64,000 bases of DNA from GCA-2733415 sp965178655 (lineage in GTDB: Bacteria > Bacteroidota > Bacteroidia > Flavobacteriales > Flavobacteriaceae). Shown one piece after another: positions 39,561 to 48,016 of the stretch. The notes beneath the pieces are model-generated. The model ran no database searches and had not been told where the DNA came from. It saw nothing but the letters and a program-made list of their open reading frames with translations. The stretch lies in assembly GCA_965178655.1 (NCBI GenBank), contig OZ238266.1:310001-374000 (forward strand), in the 5' to 3' direction. Made by a program: the position numbers and the translations under genes. The first letter of the stretch is position 1; the number at the start of each line of letters is the position of its first letter.

Positions 39561-40952
39561 ATGAGTACATATGACATTATAGTTCTTGGTTCAGGACCAG
39601 GAGGATACGTAGCAGCCATTAGAGCTTCGCAATTAGGATTAAAAACAGCCATTATTGAAAAAGAAAACCTTGGAGGTATTTGCCTAAACTGGGGTTGTAT
39701 ACCTACAAAAGCATTATTAAAATCTGCTCAAGTTTTTGAATACCTTAAGCATGCTGAAGACTACGGATTGTCAGTAGAAAACCCTGATAAAGACTTTACA
39801 AAAGTTGTTAAACGTAGTAGAGATGTTGCCAAAGGAATGAGTAACGGTATTACCTTTTTAATGAAGAAAAATAAAATTGATGTCATTAATGGGTTTGGTA
39901 AAGTTAAACCTGGTAAAAAAATTGACGTTACTGATGCCGATGGAAAAGTAACCGAATATAGTGCACAACATATAGTTATAGCTACAGGAGCACGATCTAG
40001 AGAGTTACCTGCATTACCACAAGATGGTAAAAAAATTATTGGATACCGTGAAGCATTAGCACTACCAGAACAACCAAAAAAGATTGTAATTGTTGGTTCT
40101 GGAGCAATTGGAGTTGAGTTTGCATACTTTTACAATGCTATGGGAACTGAGGTTACTGTTGTAGAATACTTACCACGAATTGTACCTGTAGAAGATGCTG
40201 CCGTATCTAAGCAATTAGAAAAATCATTTAAAAAATTAGGCATCAAAGTCATGACATCTTCAGAGGTTACTGGAGTAGATACTTCTGGAAAAGGAATTAA
40301 AGCTACCGTAAAAACTAAAAAAGGAGAAGACATATTAGAAGCCGACTTGGTATTATCTGCCGTTGGTATTAAAACAAACATAGAAAACATTGGGTTAGAA
40401 GATGTTGGTATTGTTGTAGACAGAGATAAGGTGTTGGTAAATGATTTTTACCAAACAAATATACCTGGATATTACGCTATTGGTGACATTACACCAGGGC
40501 CTGCCTTAGCACACGTTGCCTCTGCAGAAGGAATATTATGTGTTGAGAAAATTGCCGGACAACATGTTGAAGCAATCGACTATGGAAACATTCCAGGATG
40601 TACATATTGTTCTCCAGAAATTGCTAGTGTTGGTATGACCGAACAACAAGCTAAAGATGCAGGATACGATATTAAAGTTGGAAACTTTCCTTTTTCTGCG
40701 TCAGGAAAAGCAAGTGCTGCTGGTACAAAAGATGGTTTTGTAAAAGTTATTTTTGATGCTAAATATGGCGAGTGGTTAGGTTGCCATATGATTGGTGCCG
40801 GAGTAACCGATATGATTGCAGAAGCTGTTTTAGGTAGAAAACTTGAAACAACCGGACATGAAGTTCTAAAAGCAATACACCCACACCCTACAATGAGTGA
40901 AGCGGTTATGGAAGCTGTTGCTGCGGCTTACGGTGAAGTGATTCACTTATAG
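39561..40952 (+). CDS. lpdA: Dihydrolipoyl dehydrogenase
   Basis: FAD enzyme (E3) that reoxidises lipoamide for the 2-oxoacid dehydrogenases and the glycine cleavage system. FAD motif LGSGPGGYVAAIRA (9-22), redox disulphide C41-C46 in GGICLNWGCIPTK, NAD motif VIVGSGAIGVEFA (about 176-188), and the C-terminal HPHPTMSEAVMEA with the catalytic histidine. 463 residues, normal. It is followed by a strong terminator, beyond which an IS3 element has inserted. Confidence 0.97.
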   Translation: MSTYDIIVLGSGPGGYVAAIRASQLGLKTAIIEKENLGGICLNWGCIPTKALLKSAQVFEYLKHAEDYGLSVENPDKDFTKVVKRSRDVAKGMSNGITFLMKKNKIDVINGFGKVKPGKKIDVTDADGKVTEYSAQHIVIATGARSRELPALPQDGKKIIGYREALALPEQPKKIVIVGSGAIGVEFAYFYNAMGTEVTVVEYLPRIVPVEDAAVSKQLEKSFKKLGIKVMTSSEVTGVDTSGKGIKATVKTKKGEDILEADLVLSAVGIKTNIENIGLEDVGIVVDRDKVLVNDFYQTNIPGYYAIGDITPGPALAHVASAEGILCVEKIAGQHVEAIDYGNIPGCTYCSPEIASVGMTEQQAKDAGYDIKVGNFPFSASGKASAAGTKDGFVKVIFDAKYGEWLGCHMIGAGVTDMIAEAVLGRKLETTGHEVLKAIHPHPTMSEAVMEAVAAAYGEVIHL

Positions 40953-40975
40953 AAAAGTAAATTATTTAAAAACAC

Positions 40976-41006
40976 AAAACGCACTGAAATTCAGTGCGTT
41001 TTTTTT
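40976..41006 (+). terminator. Intrinsic terminator of lpdA
   Basis: Perfect 13-bp arms (40976-40988 and 40990-41002) with core CGCACTGAA/TTCAGTGCG and a T run. The IS element begins 10 bp further on. Confidence 0.92.
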
Positions 41007-41058
41007 ATATAATATTTGTCCCGTCCTGAAATAGCGTTACACATAAAAACGTTAAAAA

Positions 41059-41490
41059 ATGGAAAACAACCCCGAACGCTATATAAAGCGTACTCAGAAA
41101 GACTATTCAATGTCTTTAAAACTACAAATTGTTCAAGAGATTGAACAAGGAGAATTAAGCACCACAGGAGCTGTTCGTAAATATGGTATCCAAGCACGTT
41201 CAACAATTGTTAGTTGGCTCCGAAAATATGGTACCTTTGATTGGGAAAACCAAACACCATCAAATATGCCAAAAACTCCTGAACAAAAACTACTTGAATT
41301 AGAACAAGAAAATCGTCTACTAAAAAAGCAAAAAGCCCACTTAGAGCATCAGGTCTCACGAGCAGACAAAAAAGCAATCATTTTTGACATGATGATTGAT
41401 TTAGCGGAAAAAGAATATAATATTTCTATCAGAAAAAACTCCAAACCCGGGTTATCAACACCTTCAAAGAAGAACACAAAGAAACAATAG
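41059..41490 (+). CDS. IS3-family transposase OrfA
   Basis: 143 residues. A helix-turn-helix (about 15-60: LKLQIVQEIEQGELSTTGAV, then IVSWLRKYG) binds the element's ends; a leucine-heptad helix (LLELEQENRLLKKQKAHLEHQ, about 82-102) serves dimerisation. Near its end is a slippery heptamer A-AAA-AAC at 41433-41439 in the correct register for a -1 shift into orfB. Confidence 0.93.
   Translation: MENNPERYIKRTQKDYSMSLKLQIVQEIEQGELSTTGAVRKYGIQARSTIVSWLRKYGTFDWENQTPSNMPKTPEQKLLELEQENRLLKKQKAHLEHQVSRADKKAIIFDMMIDLAEKEYNISIRKNSKPGLSTPSKKNTKKQ
41433..41439 (+). other. Programmed -1 frameshift site of the IS element
   Basis: A AAA AAC in orfA register (codons AAA at 41434 and AAC at 41437). Slipping back one base continues through CTC CAA ACC without a stop into orfB, giving an OrfAB of about 440 residues. 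Confidence 0.75.
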
Positions 41491-42383
41491 TTTCTACCTG
41501 TGAATTACTCGGGGTTAGCAGGCAGGTATATTATAGAGCTAATCAATCAAGAAAAAAGCGGCGAATAAAAGCTCAAAAAGTAATAGAAATGGTTAAAGAA
41601 ATAAGAATGAAAATGCCCAAATTAGGTACACGTAAATTATATAATAAACTAGAAGATCCTTTGAAAGAGATTGGTGTTGGTAGAGACAGGCTCTTTGCTA
41701 TACTTAAGGCAAACCATATGCTTATAAAACCAAAGAAGCAGTATCATGTTACAACCAATTCATATCATAGGTTTTACAAACATCAAAACCTCATTAGTGC
41801 AACAACACCCTCAAGACCTGAACAGATTTGGGTGTCAGACATTACCTATATAGGAAACAGAAAGAACCCTATGTATTTAGCATTAATCACAGATGCTTAT
41901 TCCAAGAAAATAGTTGGATATGATGTGTCTGATAGTCTGTGTGTAAAAGGAACTACACGTGCTTTAGATAAAGCTGTTAAAAATAGAATATATAAACAAG
42001 AAGCGTTGATACACCACTCTGATAGAGGTATTCAATACTGTTCTAATGAATATCAAAAATTATTAGATAAATTTGACATACAACCTAGTATGACTCAAAA
42101 ATATGATCCCTATGAAAACGCAATAGCTGAAAGAATTAATGGCATTTTAAAGCAAGAATTTGATATTAACAAGTATAATCTAAACCTTGATATAATTAAA
42201 AAATTAGTAAAAAACGCAATAGAAATATACAATAAGGATAGACCACACTTATCAAATTCAATGTTGACTCCTGAACAAATGCACAAACAAAGAAGACTGA
42301 AAATTAAAACCTATAAACAAAAAAAGAGAGTAACAAAAATGAATTTGCTACCCTCTAATAATTTAAATATCTTAGCCCAATAA
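41439..42383 (+). CDS. IS3-family transposase OrfB (integrase core, frameshift-expressed)
   Basis: Catalytic half, read in the -1 frame after the slippery site; the first in-frame ATG is at 41589 (264 residues), but the frame is open upstream and encodes LQTRVINTFKEEHKETI and LLGVSRQVYYRA, the family's conserved start. The DDE triad is visible: D in WVSDITYIG, D in LIHHSDRGIQYCS and E in NAIAERINGILKQEF. Intact, so the element is probably active. Confidence 0.92.
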   Translation, partial: LQTRVINTFKEEHKETIVSTCELLGVSRQVYYRANQSRKKRRIKAQKVIEMVKEIRMKMPKLGTRKLYNKLEDPLKEIGVGRDRLFAILKANHMLIKPKKQYHVTTNSYHRFYKHQNLISATTPSRPEQIWVSDITYIGNRKNPMYLALITDAYSKKIVGYDVSDSLCVKGTTRALDKAVKNRIYKQEALIHHSDRGIQYCSNEYQKLLDKFDIQPSMTQKYDPYENAIAERINGILKQEFDINKYNLNLDIIKKLVKNAIEIYNKDRPHLSNSMLTPEQMHKQRRLKIKTYKQKKRVTKMNLLPSNNLNILAQ

Positions 42384-42421
42384 TCTGTATCGGTTATTTA
42401 GGACGAGACAATTTACTGACA

Positions 42422-42841
42422 TTACTCTTTAAAACTCGCTATAGCCAATGCATAACTGGCTAAACCAAACCCTGCAATAACACCTTTGGCATGTGGCGCT
42501 ATATATGATGTATGCCTGAATGTTTCTCTAGAATACACATTAGAGATATGCACCTCTATTACCGGAGCTGTAATTGCTGCAACGGCATCAGCAATACCAA
42601 CTGATGTATGTGTATAAGCCGCTGCATTGAGTACTATTCCGTCATAGCTATAACCTACTTCTTGTATTTTATTAATTAACTCTCCTTCAATATTAGATTG
42701 AAAATACGATAACTCAATAGTATCTGACGTTTCTTTTTTTAATGCTTTAAAGTAATCATCAAAAGAAGTATTTCCGTATATATTCTCTTCTCGCTTTCCT
42801 AATAAATTTAAATTAGGACCATTGATAATAATAATTTTCAT
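42422..42841 (-). CDS. aroQ: Type II 3-dehydroquinate dehydratase
   Basis: Third step of the shikimate pathway: dehydrates 3-dehydroquinate. 139 residues, normal for the dodecameric flavodoxin-like type II enzyme. It has INGPNLNLLGKRE with the catalytic arginine region at the N-terminus, QSNIEGELI, LNAAAYTHTSVGIADA, and the EVHISNV histidine motif. IS copy 1 lies only 11 bp beyond its stop codon, replacing whatever terminator stood there. Confidence 0.95.
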   Translation of the reverse strand: MKIIIINGPNLNLLGKREENIYGNTSFDDYFKALKKETSDTIELSYFQSNIEGELINKIQEVGYSYDGIVLNAAAYTHTSVGIADAVAAITAPVIEVHISNVYSRETFRHTSYIAPHAKGVIAGFGLASYALAIASFKE

Positions 42842-42990
42842 TTTATAATATTTTAGTGCAAGTTACATAATTATCAATATAAAATTCAATTTTATATTTG
42901 AGTCATAACTAAAATATTTAAAGCCTCATCAGGCATTTTTATTTTACTCATTATTTTACCAAAAACACTAATTTCTTGATTTTTAGTATT

Positions 42991-43063
42991 TTATGTTTTT
43001 TGGTGTCTTTAAAAAATACCAAGTAGTTGGTATTTTTTAAAACAATTATAGTTTGTATCTTTA
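42991..43063 (+). promoter_or_regulatory. Promoter with perfect palindromic operator upstream of the outer-membrane gene
   Basis: A palindrome with 15-bp perfect arms (43008-43022 and 43027-43041; core AATACCAA/TTGGTATT) is followed by TATCTTTA (43056-43063), a near -7 box. A half-site TTTTTTGG lies just upstream. Layout and spacing equal those at 25,541-25,612. Confidence 0.65.
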
Positions 43064-43093
43064 TTGTACTATTAATCAATAAAAACAAACATT

Positions 43094-43669
43094 ATGAAAA
43101 AATTATTATTATCAGCTATGGCCGTATGTGCCTTTGGAATGACAACAGTAAATGCGCAAGACATATCGTATGGTGTAAAAGCAGGTTTAAACCTCTCTAA
43201 CTTTTCGGGAGATGACACCGATGAACTAAACAACAGAACAGCTTTCCATATAGGAGGAATGCTTGAAATTGCTCTTAGCGATGTGTTTTCTCTACAACCC
43301 GAAGTATTATATTCTGCACAAGGAGCAACACTCTCTGAAAATGGTGTAGACGGATCTTTTAATTTTTCATACATCAACATTCCTGTTATGGCTAAATATT
43401 ATGTTACGGAAGGTTTAAGTTTAGAATTTGGCCCACAAGTAGGAATACTTGTTAGTGCTGAGACTGAAGCAGAAGGAACAACTTCAGATATAAAAGACTA
43501 CATAACCTCAAGTGATTTTGGGTTAAATTTTGGAATGGGTTACAAACTTGAAAGTGGTGTAAATTTCTCTGCACGTTATAACTTAGGTCTATCAAATATA
43601 GATGACACAGAGAGTACTGATGAAGTTCAAAACGCTGTATTTCAACTTTCAATAGGATATTTCTTCTAA
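43094..43669 (+). CDS. Outer-membrane beta-barrel protein (PorT/OMP_b-brl_2-like)
   Basis: 191 residues. A signal peptide (about 1-21, ending VNAQ) is followed by YGVKAGLNLSNFSGD, the typical first strand of the flavobacterial small barrel family, and eight or so alternating strands, e.g. FSLQPEVLYSAQG, YINIPVMAKYY, LEFGPQVGILV and the C-terminal QLSIGYFF ending in an aromatic. Role unknown. It has its own promoter with a perfect palindromic operator, so expression is probably controlled. Confidence 0.88.
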   Translation: MKKLLLSAMAVCAFGMTTVNAQDISYGVKAGLNLSNFSGDDTDELNNRTAFHIGGMLEIALSDVFSLQPEVLYSAQGATLSENGVDGSFNFSYINIPVMAKYYVTEGLSLEFGPQVGILVSAETEAEGTTSDIKDYITSSDFGLNFGMGYKLESGVNFSARYNLGLSNIDDTESTDEVQNAVFQLSIGYFF

Positions 43670-43685
43670 GAAAATTATTAGCCAT

Positions 43686-43718
43686 AAAAAAAACCAGCAC
43701 ATTGTGCTGGTTTTTTTT
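43686..43718. terminator. Bidirectional terminator
   Basis: Arms of 15 bp (43686-43700 and 43704-43718) with core CCAGCAC/GTGCTGG, a 3-nt loop and A and T runs on both sides. It separates the barrel gene from the convergent minus-strand gene. Confidence 0.92.
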
Positions 43719-43721
43719 ATG

Positions 43722-43976
43722 TTACTTTTTTAAAGATTGTTCTCCTTTTTTAGGCATTGGCCCTCGCAGATGAATCACCAATCCGTTTAAGAAATTACGA
43801 AGAATCTGATCGCCACAATCCATGTATTTTTCATGATTTTCATTTCTAAAAAAAGCACCTAATTCACTTTTTGTGACTTTAAAATCTACCAATGCACAGA
43901 TATCAACAATATCTGTATCTCGTAATTTATGTGCTACTCGTAGTTTTTTAAAAATATCGTTATTTGTTAAGCCCAT
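43722..43976 (-). CDS. DUF1456 (YehS-like) protein, single-repeat form
   Basis: 84 residues. NNDIFKKLRVAHKLRDTDIVDI followed by KVTKSELGAFFRNENHEKY and FLNGLVIHLRGP matches one repeat of DUF1456; the E. coli homologue YehS has two repeats and about 156 residues. Function unknown. It starts 7 bp after the DEAD-box helicase stop, so the two share a transcript. Confidence 0.82.
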   Translation of the reverse strand: MGLTNNDIFKKLRVAHKLRDTDIVDICALVDFKVTKSELGAFFRNENHEKYMDCGDQILRNFLNGLVIHLRGPMPKKGEQSLKK

Positions 43977-43983
43977 AATATAT

Positions 43984-45105
43984 TTAGTTTAAAAATTGTT
44001 CTTTAAATTTTATACCTAGTGTTTTTTGCATAGCAAATACCCGTTCTAGTTCTACTGGCAATATAAACGCTACAGAAATTCCTTTTTTACCCGCTCGTGC
44101 TGTTCTACCACTTCTATGGGTATAGTATTCTAATTGTTCTGGCAGTTGGTGGTGTATTACAAATGATAAATTACTTACATCTATTCCGCGTGCAGAAACA
44201 TCTGTAGAAACCATTATTTGTATATCCTCCTTTTTAAAAGCACGCATTACTTTATCACGCTCCTTTTGTTGCATATCTCCCTCTAAAGCACCTACTGAGA
44301 ATCCTTCTTGTTGCAGCTCTTTTGCCAAAGCTTGGGTACCTAATTTTGTTCTGCAGAAAATAATTCCTCTACCTTCACTATTGCGAACTAAAAACTCAAT
44401 AATATCTGTTGTTTTTTGTCGCACCGTTGTTTTAATATATTGATGCTCAATATTTGCATTAACCAGTGCATTGGCGTTAACCGCTATTTTTATTGCAGTT
44501 TCAGACATGTACATCTTAATAATTCGTCTTATACCTTCTGGCATAGTAGCCGAAAACAACCAAGTGTTTTTATTTGCGCCTGTATGGGTTAATATAGTAT
44601 CTAGCTCTTTCTTAAAGCCCATGCTTAACATTTCATCTGCCTCGTCTAAAATCACCGTTTTAACGCTATCTAGGTTTACACTACCCTTATTTATCAAATC
44701 TATTAACCGCCCTGGTGTGGCTACAATAATATGGGTGGTACGGGTTAGGTTTTTAATTTGTCGGTCAATTTTTTCTCCTCCAAAAACAGCCTCCATAAAT
44801 ATTTTTTCAGGGGCGTGTTTTGTAAATTTAAATAGTTGCTTTTTAATTTGCTGCACCAACTCACGTGTAGGCGACAAAATTAAAGTCTGTACAACTGGTT
44901 GTTTAGTATCTATATGCTGTAATGCCGGTAGTCCGAAAGCAGCAGTTTTACCTGTTCCTGTTTGTGCTAGACCAATGAAATCGGTTGGTTTTTTTAGTAA
45001 TTTTGGAATTGCAGCACTCTGTATTTCCGTAGGGGTAGTAATCCCTAATTCTTTTAAAGATTGTACAAATCCTTTATCTACTCCTAATTGTTTAAATGTT
45101 GCCAT
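43984..45105 (-). CDS. DEAD-box RNA helicase
   Basis: 373 residues, a minimal two-domain helicase without a long basic tail. Q motif (PTEIQSAAIP, about 25-34), Walker A AQTGTGKTAA, PTRELVQQ, VATPGRL, DEAD box ILDEADEML, SAT motif FSATMP, and domain 2 with FCRTK, STDVSARGIDV and HRSGRTARAG. Probably remodels rRNA or mRNA; the specific target is not visible. Followed by the DUF1456 gene. Confidence 0.93.
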   Translation of the reverse strand: MATFKQLGVDKGFVQSLKELGITTPTEIQSAAIPKLLKKPTDFIGLAQTGTGKTAAFGLPALQHIDTKQPVVQTLILSPTRELVQQIKKQLFKFTKHAPEKIFMEAVFGGEKIDRQIKNLTRTTHIIVATPGRLIDLINKGSVNLDSVKTVILDEADEMLSMGFKKELDTILTHTGANKNTWLFSATMPEGIRRIIKMYMSETAIKIAVNANALVNANIEHQYIKTTVRQKTTDIIEFLVRNSEGRGIIFCRTKLGTQALAKELQQEGFSVGALEGDMQQKERDKVMRAFKKEDIQIMVSTDVSARGIDVSNLSFVIHHQLPEQLEYYTHRSGRTARAGKKGISVAFILPVELERVFAMQKTLGIKFKEQFLN

Positions 45106-45235
45106 TGAATAATATTAATAAGTGGCAAATATACGCTTAAATACCATATGCTGAGTCAAAATTATTTTCAAAACACTTAAATACTTCCTATAAACAACTT
45201 CGAAATAGATTTATTAGATTGATTTTAGAATTTAA

Positions 45236-45267
45236 TTGGTATTATTACATTAATCAATGTATTTTTG
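45236..45267 (+). promoter_or_regulatory. Promoter of the mechanosensitive channel gene
   Basis: TTG (45236-45238), a 21-bp spacer, then TATTTTTG (45260-45267), a perfect -7 match. It overlaps a TTG codon at 45265, which therefore cannot be the start of translation. Confidence 0.7.
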
Positions 45268-45291
45268 TATACAACACAACTCATTTTAATT

Positions 45292-46530
45292 ATGAAAAAA
45301 CTAGGACATTTATTATTTGAAGTATTAACTGAAAGAGGAATCTCTGATCAAGCTGCCACTTACATTAATATGTTTGTATTGGCTACTGCTCTACTTCTTG
45401 TAATATTTTTGATAGATTTTATTACTCGAAAGATTTTAGTAGCCCTGTTTACAAAATTAGCAAGTAGATCTAAGACTAGTTTTGACGACATATTAATCAC
45501 CAACAAAGCACCACGAAATATTGCACATCTTATTCCGTATCTTATTGCTTTAGAGTTCACTCCCTATGTACTTAATGATTTTACATATGCTGCAGGCCTA
45601 GCAAATAAAGCACTACATATTTTTGGAATTATTTTAATACTCTGGATTGCAAGAAGTGTTTTTAGCACCTTAAAAGATTTTTTTAAAACCATTCCTGGAT
45701 TAAAAGACAAACCTATTGACAGTTACATTCAGGTTTTTATGATGTTTGCTTGGGGAATTGGCTTAATTTCAATATTTGGTGTTCTACTAAATGTATCTTT
45801 TTCTAGTTTTTTTACAACTATTGGAGCCGCTTCTGCTATTATTATATTAGTCTTTAGAGATACTATTTTAGGCTTTGTAGCCAGTATTCAAGTGTCTATT
45901 AATGATATGGTACGTATTGGCGACTGGATTACTTTTAATAAATACGGCGCCGATGGTGATGTTATTGAAATTAACCTTTCAACTGTAAAAGTTCAGAATT
46001 TCGACAAAACAATTACTACTATTCCTACCTATGCCTTAATTTCAGATTCTTTTAAAAACTGGAGAGGCATGGAAAGTTCTGAAGGAAGACGTATTAAAAG
46101 AGCCATGTTAATTAAAATTGCTAGTGTTAAATACTTAGACGCTGAAGCAATTGAAAAATTATCCAAAATTGAATTAATTAGTAATTACATTACTAATCGT
46201 CAAGACAAAATTAATCAGCATAACACAACACACTCTATTGACAAATCATTAGCATTAAACGGTAGAAATCTAACCAATATTGGTGTCTTTAGAAAATATA
46301 CAGAGCTGTACCTTAATAACCACTCTGCAATTAACAAAGATATGATGGTCATGGTTAGACAACTAGCACCAACTGCTCAAGGTATGCCTTTAGAAATTTA
46401 TGCCTTTAGTAGCGATAAACGTTGGGATAATTACGAGTATATTATTGCAGATATCTTTGACCATTTAATTGCTGCATCCGCATATTTTGATTTAGAATTA
46501 TTTGAATACCATACAAAATCAGACTTATAA
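45292..46530 (+). CDS. Mechanosensitive ion channel, MscS superfamily (YbdG-like)
   Basis: 412 residues. Hydrophobic segments lie at about 28-45, 75-90, 100-120, 145-165 and 170-195; the last is the glycine/alanine-rich pore helix (FFTTIGAASAIIILVFRDTILGFVAS). The MscS beta domain follows with VRIGDWITFNKYGADGDVIEINLSTVKVQNFDKTI in shortened form, then a long cytoplasmic part like E. coli YbdG. I start at ATG 45292, since the in-frame TTG at 45265 lies in the -7 box. Relieves turgor on osmotic downshift. Confidence 0.9.
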   Translation: MKKLGHLLFEVLTERGISDQAATYINMFVLATALLLVIFLIDFITRKILVALFTKLASRSKTSFDDILITNKAPRNIAHLIPYLIALEFTPYVLNDFTYAAGLANKALHIFGIILILWIARSVFSTLKDFFKTIPGLKDKPIDSYIQVFMMFAWGIGLISIFGVLLNVSFSSFFTTIGAASAIIILVFRDTILGFVASIQVSINDMVRIGDWITFNKYGADGDVIEINLSTVKVQNFDKTITTIPTYALISDSFKNWRGMESSEGRRIKRAMLIKIASVKYLDAEAIEKLSKIELISNYITNRQDKINQHNTTHSIDKSLALNGRNLTNIGVFRKYTELYLNNHSAINKDMMVMVRQLAPTAQGMPLEIYAFSSDKRWDNYEYIIADIFDHLIAASAYFDLELFEYHTKSDL

Positions 46531-46534
46531 AAAA

Positions 46535-46573
46535 CTGCCCATCGGCAGACAGGTTTAGTATTGCAAAAGCAAT
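46535..46573. repeat. REP-like short palindrome and adjacent hairpin
   Basis: CTGCC-CATC-GGCAG (46535-46548) and ATTGC-AAAA-GCAAT (about 46560-46573) lie directly after the channel gene. The first resembles the CTGCC/GGCAG palindromes scattered in flavobacterial spacers; it may help terminate the channel transcript. No T run follows. Confidence 0.4.
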
Positions 46574-46656
46574 ATCTTTAGGCAAAACCTTAAAAGAATT
46601 CTTTCTTATTAAACCTTTTTTAAAATAAGTAGTCTAAATTGTTAAATGGAACTATT

Positions 46657-47409
46657 ATGAAAAACATACTGTTACTAATTGGCACTTTATCACTTAGTTT
46701 TTTAATTGCCTCATGTGAATCTGACGATACAACAAGCACTACTCCAGACGAAGAATTAACAAATCCTGATATTAGTGTTTTGTCAGCATTTTATGCTACT
46801 GGCAACACTTCATTTACAATTAATGAGAGTACTATTGTAATAACCTCTACTTCTCAACCCGATCATACCAGTGCATACTACCCGGTAACACACCCTTTAT
46901 ATGAAGCCTATAATGCAAGTGATTTTAATCAGAATCCAAATCAAATTGTTCCGCAAACTATTACCATGACGGTACCACGATACCCTAGTGTAGCAAGCAA
47001 CCACACTCCTACCGCTTTAGGAAGTATTGGTATTGCAGTAAATAGTGTATCACTATATAATCAATATGCCGCACCTGGCGATAATTTAACTGATGAGATT
47101 ATAACCTTTGACCAATGGGAAGGGCATCCACAAATGCAAGGAAACTATCATTATCATTTAGAATCTCCGTGGCTAACCCAGCAACATGGAAACGAAGGGT
47201 TGGTTGGTATTTTATTAGATGGATTTCCGGTATACGGAACACATGAAAATGGTATTCAAATTACCAATGCAGATTTAGATGCATACCACGGGCACACCAG
47301 TAGCACACCAGAATTCCCTAATGGAATATACCATTATCACGTAACTACCGAAGCACCGTACATTAATGGTGACGGGTATTACGGAACTCCTGGATGGATT
47401 ACAAATTAA
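46657..47409 (+). CDS. YHYH-domain lipoprotein
   Basis: 250 residues from ATG 46657 (an in-frame TTG upstream at 46639 is less likely). The signal peptide has lipobox IASC. The YHYH domain is recognised by GNYHYHLESPWL (about 163) and GIYHYHVT (about 224), with LVGILLDGFPVYG between. The paired histidines suggest metal binding, which is inference. It is first of four close genes, all with lipoboxes: YHYH, MORN-like, SCO-like and sulfatase. Confidence 0.85.
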   Translation: MKNILLLIGTLSLSFLIASCESDDTTSTTPDEELTNPDISVLSAFYATGNTSFTINESTIVITSTSQPDHTSAYYPVTHPLYEAYNASDFNQNPNQIVPQTITMTVPRYPSVASNHTPTALGSIGIAVNSVSLYNQYAAPGDNLTDEIITFDQWEGHPQMQGNYHYHLESPWLTQQHGNEGLVGILLDGFPVYGTHENGIQITNADLDAYHGHTSSTPEFPNGIYHYHVTTEAPYINGDGYYGTPGWITN

Positions 47410-47410
47410 C

Positions 47411-48016
47411 ATGTACAGAAACACATACATATATGTACTAAGTATTGCTATGCTATTTTATTCGTGTCAAGAACCACCTAAAACTACCAATACACAAATA
47501 GCTACTCCTTATTTAAATAGCAAAACCTTAGATTTAAAATATTTTGAGCTTAAAAACGCACAGCTCTTTTATAACAATATGCCATATTCAGGTCTGTATT
47601 ATACCTATCATAAAAACGATTCCCTAAAAAGTATTGAAAACTATACTAACGGAAAAAAACACCAGACTTATACATCATACTACCCTAGTGGAGAAAAACA
47701 TACTGAACGATACTATACTAACGGATTAAAAACTGGTGTACACTGCGGTTGGTGGCCAGATAAATCTCCTAAGTTTATATATCATTTTAATACCCTAGGA
47801 CAATATCATGGTACTGTAAAAGAGTGGTATACTACAGGACATCCTGCAACTGCATTTAACTATACAAACGGACGAGAACAAGGTGTTCAAAAAGCATGGA
47901 AAACAGATGGTAGAATAAAAGCAAATTATGACGTTATTGGAACGGAAAGATTCGGACTAATTGGCTTAAAACGTTGCTATACTGTTAAAAAAGGACTAAA
48001 CAATGTATCTAAATAA
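47411..48016 (+). CDS. MORN-repeat (YwqK-like) lipoprotein
   Basis: 201 residues from ATG 47411, one base after the previous stop codon. Lipobox FYSC near residue 20. Repeats of about 23 residues with a YxxG core (YSGLYYTYHKNDSLKSIENY, YYPSGEKHTERYYTNGLKTG, YHGTVKEWYTTGHPATAFNY) are MORN_2 motifs as in the YwqK family. Function unknown. The 3' end overlaps the SCO gene by 14 bp, so translation is probably coupled. Confidence 0.8.
   Translation: MYRNTYIYVLSIAMLFYSCQEPPKTTNTQIATPYLNSKTLDLKYFELKNAQLFYNNMPYSGLYYTYHKNDSLKSIENYTNGKKHQTYTSYYPSGEKHTERYYTNGLKTGVHCGWWPDKSPKFIYHFNTLGQYHGTVKEWYTTGHPATAFNYTNGREQGVQKAWKTDGRIKANYDVIGTERFGLIGLKRCYTVKKGLNNVSK

Larger units (their letters stand above)
41017..42410 (+). 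mobile_element. IS3-family insertion sequence, copy 1
   Basis: 1,394 bp. Left end TGTCCCGTCCTGAAATA and right end TATTTAGGACGAGACA are imperfect inverted repeats, and a 3-bp ATT target duplication flanks it (41014-41016 and 42411-42413). It carries orfA and orfB joined by a -1 frameshift, the IS3 plan. A second copy of the same length, with identical proteins, lies in the opposite orientation at 52,707-54,100. Confidence 0.95.

Noticed and set aside
45265..45291. Upstream TTG start for the mechanosensitive channel
   Set aside because: The codon is part of a perfect -7 box with a well-spaced TTG, so it lies before the transcript start.
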